19,979 nt of DNA, taken from NCBI GenBank assembly GCA_036443405.1, contig JAZFYD010000048.1, positions 1 to 19,979 on the forward strand, in the 5' to 3' direction. The stretch comes from JAZFYD01 sp036443405 (GTDB lineage Bacteria > Planctomycetota > PLA2). Made by a program: the position numbers and the translations under genes. Below, piece after piece: positions 7,545 to 14,530 of this stretch (its first letter is position 1; each line of letters opens with the position of its first letter). The notes beneath the pieces were generated by a model. The model ran no database searches, was not told where the DNA came from, and was given only the letters and a program-made list of their open reading frames with translations.

Positions 7545-8678
7545 ATGCGAGCTGTAGTAAATCACTCGGTGGCGATCCTCGGCACGGGTTCCTACCTCCC
7601 CAAGCGGATCGTCAACAACCACACCCTCCGCGACATCTGCCAGGGATACGACGCGGAGCGTTCCGGCGACTTCGTGACCTGGGTCGACCGCGTCACCCAC
7701 ATCCAGGAGCGGCACTACGTCGCGGAGGGTGAGACCGCCGCCGACATGGGTGCGATCGCGGCGCAGCGCGCGCTTGACGCCTCCGGCGTGAAAGCGAACG
7801 AACTGGACCTGATCGTGCACGCCTCGTTCACACCCAGCAACATCGTGCCCGGCGACCATGTGCTGGTGGCGAGGGCGATCGGCGCGGACGCCACCCCGTC
7901 GTTCACGCTGACCGCGGCGTGCGCGGGTTCGGTCCAGGGCTTGTCGGTGGCCTCCGGAATGCTCGCCGCCGGCTTCATGAACCGCGTCCTCGTGGTCGCT
8001 TCGGAGACGATCAGCCCGACGCTGGACTTCTCCGATCTGCTCACGACGATCCTGTTCGGCGACGGCGCCGGCGCGGTCGTGCTCGGCCGCGTAAGCAATT
8101 GCGACGGCGGGATCCTGAGGCCGCACCTCGGCCACGAGTTCAATTACGAGAACATCGTGATGAACAACGCGAACCTCCCGTTCACGTCGACGGTTCGCGA
8201 GCCCGGCAAAAACGGCACGCCGCCGGCGATGGAGAAGGAATATCTCCGGATGAGGTCCGGCCCCAGCGTGCTGCGCAACGCGGTGAACGCCATGGCGGGC
8301 TCGGTGCGCCAGGTCCTGGGATACGGCGCCAAGGAGCAGTGCGAGGAGTTGGACGATACGATCGCGCAGGCGCGCATCGTTCCGCACCAAGCCAACGGCC
8401 GCATCGTCGATGGAATTGCCAAGAAACTCCGCGCGAATCCCGATCGGGTCGTCAAGACGGTTCACAAAACCGGCAACATCTCCGCCGCGAGCAACCTGAT
8501 TGCGCTCGACTTCACGATGCGCAAGGGGAACTACCGCGCCGAGGTCGAGAAAGACACCGGCCGCATCCTGAACATCCACGAGATCGACGACCCCGTGAAA
8601 AAGGGCGATCTGGTGGTCTTGCCGACGATCGGCGCCGGTTATCTGTTCGGCGCATTCGGATTCGTCCACGCCGGCTGA
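7545..8678 (+). CDS. Beta-ketoacyl-ACP synthase III-like condensing enzyme
   Basis: This 377-residue cytoplasmic thiolase-fold enzyme is related to FabH, which condenses an acyl-CoA with malonyl-ACP to start fatty-acid chains. The catalytic triad is visible: Cys126 in TLTAACAGSVQG, His281 in VPHQANGRIV, and Asn311 in KTGNISAASN. The glycine-rich FGDGAGAVVLG motif (171-181) and the C-terminal GAGYLFGAFGF are also typical. It is about 50 residues longer than housekeeping FabH (~320). The extra length is mainly in the middle (about 188-245) and near the C-terminus (about 335-355), so it may be a specialised paralogue acting in lipid or secondary metabolism rather than general FabH. No acyl carrier protein or other fab gene is adjacent. 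The ATG at 7545 has no clear Shine-Dalgarno site. An in-frame GTG at 7569 would still keep the ILGTGSYLP strand. Confidence 0.85.
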   Translation: MRAVVNHSVAILGTGSYLPKRIVNNHTLRDICQGYDAERSGDFVTWVDRVTHIQERHYVAEGETAADMGAIAAQRALDASGVKANELDLIVHASFTPSNIVPGDHVLVARAIGADATPSFTLTAACAGSVQGLSVASGMLAAGFMNRVLVVASETISPTLDFSDLLTTILFGDGAGAVVLGRVSNCDGGILRPHLGHEFNYENIVMNNANLPFTSTVREPGKNGTPPAMEKEYLRMRSGPSVLRNAVNAMAGSVRQVLGYGAKEQCEELDDTIAQARIVPHQANGRIVDGIAKKLRANPDRVVKTVHKTGNISAASNLIALDFTMRKGNYRAEVEKDTGRILNIHEIDDPVKKGDLVVLPTIGAGYLFGAFGFVHAG

Positions 8679-8767
8679 TGACCCTGCCGGGCCGGCGCGC
8701 AATGCGCTGCCCCATGCGTTCAAACGAGGGTTGCGGTTTGCCGGGTAGCAGCTAGTTTGACCGTTTC

Positions 8768-11700
8768 GTGTCCAACAACCCCGATGAAAAGCGCGGGCAG
8801 GCCCCGCTGCGACCCGCAGCCCCGAACCGGTACGTCGATTTCCAGCCCATCGGCGAAGGCGGGATGGGAATCGTCTACCTCGCCCACGACCTGGAGATGA
8901 ACCGCCGGGTGGCGTTCAAGGTCGTTCGGCCGACGCCACAGGACGGCGAATCCGACTCGGCCACGACGCCCATGGCCCTGTCGCCGCCCGCCGGGGATTC
9001 ACCGGGTGCCCAGGCGTTCGAGGATCTGACCACGCGCTTTCTACAGGAGGCTTGGGTCACCGGCGGAATGGAGCACCCCGGCGTCGCGCCCGTGTACGAG
9101 CTGGGCCGGACCAAGGGCGGCATTCCGTACTACACGATGCGGTACATCCGCGGGAAGCGCACCCTCGCGGATGCGTTCGCGGAGTGCAAGAGCCTCGACG
9201 ACCGCCTCGAGTTGCTCGAGCCGTTTCTGCGGGTCTGCGACACGATCCGCTACGCGCACAGCCGCGGCGTGCTGCACCGCGACCTGAAACCGCGCAACAT
9301 CGCGCTCGGCGAGTTCGGCGAAGCGATCGTGCTCGACTGGGGCCTCAGTAAGGTCAAGGGGCAGGCGGACAAGACGAGCGGCATCTGGCAGTCGCGCATC
9401 CAGGCACACCGCGACGCAGCAGACCTGAAGACGGTCGCGGGCGCGTTCGGCACGCCCGGGTACATGGCTCCGGAGAGCCTCACGGGAGCGCCCGAGGCCA
9501 CCGACGAACAGAGCGACGTGTACAGCCTCGGCGCGATCCTGTTCGAGCTCCTGACCGGCAAGCTGCCGTTCGAGTTCCAAAACTTCATGGAGTATGTGAA
9601 CCAGGCGCTCAACAACGAGCCGCAGCCCGCGTACGAGCGGGATCCGGCTGTGCCCGAGGACCTGAGCGCGATCTGCGCGCGGGCGCTCATGCTGCACAAG
9701 GAAGAGCGTTTCAAGAGCGTGGATGTGCTTGCGATGTCGCTGCGGCGCTGGCGGACCGAGGGCGCCAAGGATCGCGAGATCGGAGAGCTCTACAAGAAAG
9801 CGCTCGCAGCGGTCGAGGCGGCGGAGGGCCTACAGGGGAGCGCGCTCCTGCGGCACGTCGAACGGGCGTCGGCCACATGCGGACGGCTGTTGGCGGATCG
9901 GCCGGAACATCACGGCGGACTCGAACTGCAGGCCATGATCAAGTCCCTTCGGGAACGCGGGATCCACGAGCGCGAAGAGGCCGCGCGGCGCAAGCTGCTC
10001 CACACCATCGGCTTGTTGCTGCTGATCACACTGAGCGTCGCGACGGTCTTCGTCGCGATCAACCAGAAGGACGATGTCGGCACTTCTGGCGCGACCGCCG
10101 AGGTGCCGGTCACATCCGGAGAGCTGGCGACCACCGAGATCCGGCGCCTGGAGGCCGACCTCGCGGAGTCGAAGAAGCTCCAATCGGGCGCGCGCGAACG
10201 GTTGGCCGAAGCGTACACGAGCTTGTCGACGTCGCTGCTCGAGGAAGGCCGTGTGGGCGCCGCGCGCGTCGCGGGCGCGTACTCGTTGACGGTCGGCAAC
10301 AGCATCGCGGCCTGGACGGCGCTGGCCCATGCCGAACGAAGAAGCGCGTGGTGGACGTCGGTCGTGCACACGGGAAGGCGTGTGAACGAGTTCGCGATCG
10401 CCGACGAACTCGGACTGATGTTCTGGGTGACGGACGACGACACCCGCGTGCGTGTGCTCGATTTGCGAACCGGTGAAGCGCGGCCCGCGCTGCAGGGCCA
10501 CGAAACCGCGGTGACCTGCGTGCAAACAGGCCCCGATGACACGCTCTACACGGGATCCGTCGACGGGATGGTGCTTGCGTGGAACATGAAGACGGGGGAA
10601 CGGCTCGCCACCTATGAAACCGGCCGCTCGGTTCGCCACATTCTTCCCGCGGAAGACGGTAGCCGTCTCGTGGTGGGAACGGCCCCGCCGACGGTGACCG
10701 CCTTCGATCTCGCGGAAGAAGGACGGAGACGTTTCTTCGAATTCCACGAGGACGAAGCCGGACGCGGTGTGACCGCACTCGAACTCGGCTCCGACGGCGA
10801 GACCCTCTACGTGGGCTGCGAGAGCGGCATGCTGTACGTCTGCGGAATCGGTGACGAGGACCGGTTCGACCGCCAAAAAGAGCACGACACCGCGATCACG
10901 CTGCTGGTGCGCTCAGATGTCGGCGACCACATCTATTCCGGCTCCAACGACTTGCACCTGCTCCTATGGGATGCCGACGAGCTGACACATCAGAAGGTGT
11001 TGGTCGGGGACGGCGTCGGATCGGCGACCGCGCTCGCAGCGTGCGCGGAGACCGACCGCCTGCTCGTCGGTCTGGACGACGGAACGATACGCGACCACGA
11101 GCTTGCAACGGGCGAGTTCCGCCAGTCCATGAGTGGCCACGGCGGCGCGATCACGCAGCTGCGGCTCGGTGATGCGGGCACGCGCATCTACTCCACCGCG
11201 AGCGACTCCAGCGGCAGCAATAGCTCCGTGCGCACATGGTGGCCGGACGACCGGAATGATCTGCGTATCCAACCGTCCTCCCGCGCGGTCGAGCTGAACG
11301 CCGACGGCGATCGTCTGTTTGTCGCGCGCGGCAACAGGACGATCGAGGTCTGGGATACCGCCGACAACACACTGAAGCGGACGCTCCGCGGACATCTCCG
11401 TCCGCCGAACGCGCTCGCCAGTTCGCCCGCAGGCACCCGGCTCTTCTCCGCGGACGTCGCGCTGCGCGTGTGGGATGTCGCCCGCGGAACCAGCAGGGTC
11501 CTGGGCGACCACCCCTACCCGGTCTGCGCGCTCGCGCACTCGGAAGAAACCGATCGCCTGCTCTCCGCGACGATCGACGGATCGCTCTATCTCTGGGACA
11601 CGAACCGGTCGCGGCAGATCGCCCGCCTCCAAGGACACCAGTCCCCCATCGGTGCGATCGCAATCTCCGGCACGCAGCTCGCCGCAACGTCCGACCTGCA

Positions 11701-12232
11701 CGGACGCGTGTTCCTGTGGGACCTGCAAACGCGCCAGATCACTCAGCGTTTGGACGGGCACGCCACGGTCGTGACTGCACTCGCGTTCTCGCCGGAAGGC
11801 AGCACGCTCGTCACCGGCGACCGCTACGGTCTGGTTCAGCGCTGGACCGTTGGCAGCGTCGAAAGCACGCGCGTGCAGTTCGGCGCGCCGATCGAGAGGA
11901 TCGCGTTCGACGAGGAGAATCAGCGCGTGCGTTTGCTCACCGGGGGCCGGTTGGCCACGCTCGATCACGGGCAAGCCGAAACGCCCGCTGGGGCGGGGAC
12001 CCTGCTCATGACCGCGACGGGTCAGCCCGTGCGATGCAATTGGACCGGCGCGCCGGCCAGGTTCGGTGACACGCTCTCCTGGCTGACACGCCCGCCGATG
12101 CTCCGGGTCATCGAACTCGAGAACCGCACTGGGTTGTACGTGCGTCGCTTTCGGATCCGGAACGCGACTCCGCGGGACCTGCGCGACGTGCGTTATTCGG
12201 ATACGCCTCGCAACAAACCCTGGTCCGACTAG
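8768..12232 (+). CDS. Membrane-anchored serine/threonine kinase with C-terminal WD40 repeats
   Basis: This 1154-residue protein starts at a GTG. Residues 20-330 form a Hanks-type kinase: glycine loop GEGGMG (29-34), Lys51 in VAFKVV, Glu94 in FLQEAW, HRDLKPRN (170-177, catalytic Asp172), DWG in place of DFG (190-192), and GTPGYMAPE (228-236). A single hydrophobic span (about 411-431) should cross the inner membrane, so the kinase is cytoplasmic and the rest periplasmic. A charged, probably coiled-coil segment (about 457-490) follows. A long beta-propeller region (about 530-1090) has repeated blocks ending in LAWN, LLLWD, IEVWD, LRVWD, LYLWD and VFLWD. Eight or more WD40 units are recognisable, enough for one or two propellers that would act as a protein-binding or sensing module. 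It likely phosphorylates unknown substrates in response to envelope cues. It converges on the PDZ gene with 31 bases between them. The catalytic residues are intact, so an active kinase is expected. Confidence 0.92.
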   Translation: MSNNPDEKRGQAPLRPAAPNRYVDFQPIGEGGMGIVYLAHDLEMNRRVAFKVVRPTPQDGESDSATTPMALSPPAGDSPGAQAFEDLTTRFLQEAWVTGGMEHPGVAPVYELGRTKGGIPYYTMRYIRGKRTLADAFAECKSLDDRLELLEPFLRVCDTIRYAHSRGVLHRDLKPRNIALGEFGEAIVLDWGLSKVKGQADKTSGIWQSRIQAHRDAADLKTVAGAFGTPGYMAPESLTGAPEATDEQSDVYSLGAILFELLTGKLPFEFQNFMEYVNQALNNEPQPAYERDPAVPEDLSAICARALMLHKEERFKSVDVLAMSLRRWRTEGAKDREIGELYKKALAAVEAAEGLQGSALLRHVERASATCGRLLADRPEHHGGLELQAMIKSLRERGIHEREEAARRKLLHTIGLLLLITLSVATVFVAINQKDDVGTSGATAEVPVTSGELATTEIRRLEADLAESKKLQSGARERLAEAYTSLSTSLLEEGRVGAARVAGAYSLTVGNSIAAWTALAHAERRSAWWTSVVHTGRRVNEFAIADELGLMFWVTDDDTRVRVLDLRTGEARPALQGHETAVTCVQTGPDDTLYTGSVDGMVLAWNMKTGERLATYETGRSVRHILPAEDGSRLVVGTAPPTVTAFDLAEEGRRRFFEFHEDEAGRGVTALELGSDGETLYVGCESGMLYVCGIGDEDRFDRQKEHDTAITLLVRSDVGDHIYSGSNDLHLLLWDADELTHQKVLVGDGVGSATALAACAETDRLLVGLDDGTIRDHELATGEFRQSMSGHGGAITQLRLGDAGTRIYSTASDSSGSNSSVRTWWPDDRNDLRIQPSSRAVELNADGDRLFVARGNRTIEVWDTADNTLKRTLRGHLRPPNALASSPAGTRLFSADVALRVWDVARGTSRVLGDHPYPVCALAHSEETDRLLSATIDGSLYLWDTNRSRQIARLQGHQSPIGAIAISGTQLAATSDLHGRVFLWDLQTRQITQRLDGHATVVTALAFSPEGSTLVTGDRYGLVQRWTVGSVESTRVQFGAPIERIAFDEENQRVRLLTGGRLATLDHGQAETPAGAGTLLMTATGQPVRCNWTGAPARFGDTLSWLTRPPMLRVIELENRTGLYVRRFRIRNATPRDLRDVRYSDTPRNKPWSD

Positions 12233-12263
12233 GCCCTGTCTGAAAACTCCGCCGGGCCCGCGG

Positions 12264-13316
12264 CTACTTGCCGGTCGGAGTCTCGGTCGCGTTCTTGGTC
12301 GGAGCACGTGTGGTGAGTTCCAAGAGGCTCGCGCGCCGTATCACGCGTGCGCGCGTGATGCCGCCGGTCTTGGACATCGCGAGCCCCTTGCTCAGCGAGG
12401 TCCGCGCCTCCTTGGTCTTCACCGGTACACCGTTGAGTTCCATCAGGATGTCGTACCGCTTGAGCCCGAGCTCTTCCGCCAGCGTACCGGGCCGCACGCG
12501 TTGGATCACGACCCCCCGGCCATTCAGTTCGAGTTGAGCCGCGAGCACAGCGTCGGGCTCTGCGACAAACGCGCCGAGTTGCACGCCACCGGTTCCCGTC
12601 CACTTGAGCGGGCGGGACTCGAGCGGCTTGCGGAAACGGCGCGTCAGCTCGCGCTCCAACGCCTGGAAACGCTCGAGGCGCGCCCGTGCGTCCTTTTGCA
12701 TCCGCTCGATCCTCTGGCGGTCCATCGTCGAGAAACCGCTCTTCCAGATCTCGTCGAGGTCGAAGCCGTCCTTCGCGAACGAGCCCGTGGTGACCCGCAC
12801 ATTCGAGAGCAGGCGCCGCAACTCGGGGTGGCGTTTTTTCAGATCCTCGATCGAGGAGCCCTCGTACTCGCGCGCCTCCTCCTTCCCGTCGGTGACGACG
12901 CGCGTTTTCACGCGCACCCTCCCGTCTCGGAGCTGAATCTCGACCGAGAGCGCGCGCGAGCGGGTGTACGGCCGCACGGTTTCGGCCGGCGCGCCCTTCG
13001 CACCCGGTTTGCCGGCCTTGTCGCTCTTGGGCTGCAGCGTCCCGGAGGCGCGACCGCCCTTGTTCTTCCGGATTTCACGCAGCGCCCGGCTCGCCCGCAA
13101 ACGGACCTCCAGGTCCTTCGACTCGAGCACCTGTTGCAGCGCGGGAACGGCGGCATCGGCCAGGCCGATCAGGTCCTTGGTCGCCTGCTCGCGCACCTCG
13201 TAGGCCTCGGCGCCCAGCTCTTTCACCAAGATGTCGATCCGGTTCGGGGTGTCCTGGGCGGAAAGCGACGCAGACCAAAGCAAAAGCGGCAGGAACAAGA
13301 CAGCGTGGCGCATCAT
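12264..13316 (-). CDS. Secreted/periplasmic protein with HEAT-like repeats and a PDZ domain
   Basis: This 350-residue protein has a clear signal peptide (hydrophobic core LFLPLLLW, probable cleavage after SLSA at residue 20), so it is exported. Residues about 22-85 are HEAT-like helical repeats (YEVREQATKDLIGL and LEVRLRASRALREI). Lysine-rich linkers and a charged helical segment (about 196-232) follow, then a PDZ domain (about 245-330) with the carboxylate-binding loop region and the hallmark GTLAEELGLKRYDILMELNG. There is no protease domain. It therefore probably acts as a scaffold or peptide-binding adaptor in the envelope, rather than as an HtrA-type protease. The ATG-ATG start is preceded by a good Shine-Dalgarno match (CGGAGATCC), unusual in this window. 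It lies 68 bases downstream of accA on the same strand. Its partner is unknown; the convergent kinase gene is a neighbour but not a demonstrated partner. Confidence 0.82.
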   Translation of the reverse strand: MMRHAVLFLPLLLWSASLSAQDTPNRIDILVKELGAEAYEVREQATKDLIGLADAAVPALQQVLESKDLEVRLRASRALREIRKNKGGRASGTLQPKSDKAGKPGAKGAPAETVRPYTRSRALSVEIQLRDGRVRVKTRVVTDGKEEAREYEGSSIEDLKKRHPELRRLLSNVRVTTGSFAKDGFDLDEIWKSGFSTMDRQRIERMQKDARARLERFQALERELTRRFRKPLESRPLKWTGTGGVQLGAFVAEPDAVLAAQLELNGRGVVIQRVRPGTLAEELGLKRYDILMELNGVPVKTKEARTSLSKGLAMSKTGGITRARVIRRASLLELTTRAPTKNATETPTGK

Positions 13317-13384
13317 GGATCTCCGGGTTCATCTCCATTTACGCATTGGAGCCCGCTGGAGGGCCAAAAAAACAGGCGGGGTCT

Positions 13385-14377
13385 TTAGACAGAGCCTTCG
13401 GGGACTTGGCCGAACTTCCGGATGCGCTCATAGCGCGCGTCGACGAGCGTCTTCGGGTCGATCTCTTTCAACTCCGCAAGCAGTTCCGCCACGCGACCGC
13501 GCAGCCTCGCCACCATCTGGTCGGGATCGCGGTGTGCGCCGCCGAGCGGTTCCGGCACGACCTCGTCCACCACACCGAGACGTACGAGGTCCCGGCTGGT
13601 CAAACGCAGCGCGGACGCCGCGTCGGACGCACGCTCGCCGTCTTTCCATAAGATCGCGGCGCAACCCTCCGGGGAGATCACGGAGTAGTACGCGTACTCG
13701 AGCATCAACACCTTGTCGCCGACGCCGATGCCAAGCGCCCCGCCGCTGCCGCCTTCGCCGATCACAATGCAGAGAATCGGCGTGCGCAACCGCGACATCG
13801 CCAGAATGTTCTCGGCGATCGCCCAGGCCTGCCCGCGTTCCTCCGCGCCGACGCCGGGGTACGCGCCGGGCGTGTTGATCAACGTCACGATCGGCAGGCC
13901 GAACTTCTCGGCCAGCTTCATCTTGCGCAGCGCCTTCCGATAACCCTCGGGGTGCGCGCAGCCCCAGTTGCACGCGATGTTCTCTTTCGTCTCCTTGCCC
14001 TTGCGATGGCCGATGAGCAGGAAGCGGTGTTCTTCGATGCGGGCGAAGCCGGCGCTGATCGCGTGGTCGTCGCCGAACGCGCGATCACCGTGCAACTCGA
14101 GATACTCGTCGAGCATCCCGTTGATGTAGTCGGATGTCTGCGGCCGCAGCGGGTGGCGCGCGACCTGGACGACGTCGTACGGCTCGAGATCGTCGTAGAT
14201 CTCCTGCGTCATGCGATCGAGCTTTTGCTGCAGCGGTTTGAGCTCGCCGTTCAGGTTCATCCCCGTCGACTCGCTCAGGCTCTTCAGCTCCCCGATCTTG
14301 AGTTCCAGCTCGACGATCGGCCGCTCGAAGGGGAGGCCGATTCGCGGGGCCTCCCTACTCGTCTTTCGCTCCGCCAT
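13385..14377 (-). CDS. accA: Acetyl-CoA carboxylase carboxyltransferase subunit alpha
   Basis: This 330-residue protein is the alpha subunit of the carboxyltransferase half of acetyl-CoA carboxylase. With AccD it transfers carboxyl from carboxybiotin to acetyl-CoA to make malonyl-CoA. Family blocks are well preserved: LELHGDRAFGDD (93-104), KGKETKENIACNWGCAHPEG (127-145, the acyl-CoA site region), TPGAYPGVGAEERGQ (169-183), IGEGGSGGALGIGVGDKV (206-223) and YSVISPEGCAAILWKD (231-246). Length matches the usual ~320. I chose the ATG at 14377 because the frame extends 83 codons further upstream only by running through the purL promoter and into purL, and that extension is not protein-like. No Shine-Dalgarno sequence is evident. 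accD is not in the window. The purL operon diverges from it. Confidence 0.95.
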   Translation of the reverse strand: MAERKTSREAPRIGLPFERPIVELELKIGELKSLSESTGMNLNGELKPLQQKLDRMTQEIYDDLEPYDVVQVARHPLRPQTSDYINGMLDEYLELHGDRAFGDDHAISAGFARIEEHRFLLIGHRKGKETKENIACNWGCAHPEGYRKALRKMKLAEKFGLPIVTLINTPGAYPGVGAEERGQAWAIAENILAMSRLRTPILCIVIGEGGSGGALGIGVGDKVLMLEYAYYSVISPEGCAAILWKDGERASDAASALRLTSRDLVRLGVVDEVVPEPLGGAHRDPDQMVARLRGRVAELLAELKEIDPKTLVDARYERIRKFGQVPEGSV

Positions 14378-14484
14378 GTTGAAGGGGCAGACTAGCGTCG
14401 GCTGGGGAGACTGACAAGGTCCCCATGAGATGCCCGTGCTCGCACGTAGCTTGCCGGGCCGTGTCGGCCGTGCTACTATCCGCC

Positions 14485-14520
14485 ACAAGTCCTGATTTAA
14501 TAAAGACTTATAGCGGAATA
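14485..14520 (+). promoter_or_regulatory. AT-rich promoter region upstream of purL
   Basis: The 153-base gap between accA and purL contains an abrupt AT-rich island (about 14494-14513), with TTTAAT at 14495-14500 and TTATAG at 14508-14513. Either could be a -10 box for purL, whose ATG is at 14531. No convincing -35 hexamer lies 16-18 bases upstream, so the exact promoter is not assigned. No PurR box or purine riboswitch fold is recognisable. Confidence 0.3.
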
Positions 14521-14530
14521 GGCGCTCGTT

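Noticed and set aside
7536..8723. 395-codon minus-strand frame opposite the KAS III gene
   Set aside because: It is an antisense shadow. Its composition is low-complexity charged, and the plus strand has the catalytic motifs.
8679..8767. Promoter TTGCGG-N16-TAGTTT before the kinase gene
   Set aside because: Both hexamers are poor matches and the predicted start would fall almost on the GTG. Not strong enough to list as a feature.
12232..12258. GGCCC/GGGCC inverted repeat in the convergent kinase-PDZ gap, and an IS-end-like GCCCTGTCTGAAAACTCC string
   Set aside because: The stem is only five pairs with a 17-base loop and no T-tract. The string has no partner inverted repeat or transposase, so neither terminator nor insertion-sequence end is supported.
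9830..12307. Long minus-strand frames (351 and 447 codons) opposite the WD40 region
   Set aside because: They are shadows of the kinase-WD40 gene. Repeated WD units on the plus strand keep the antisense frame open.
13360..13384. Poly-T run downstream of accA as a terminator
   Set aside because: On the minus strand the T-run comes before, not after, the only GC-rich stem, which is the wrong order for an intrinsic terminator.
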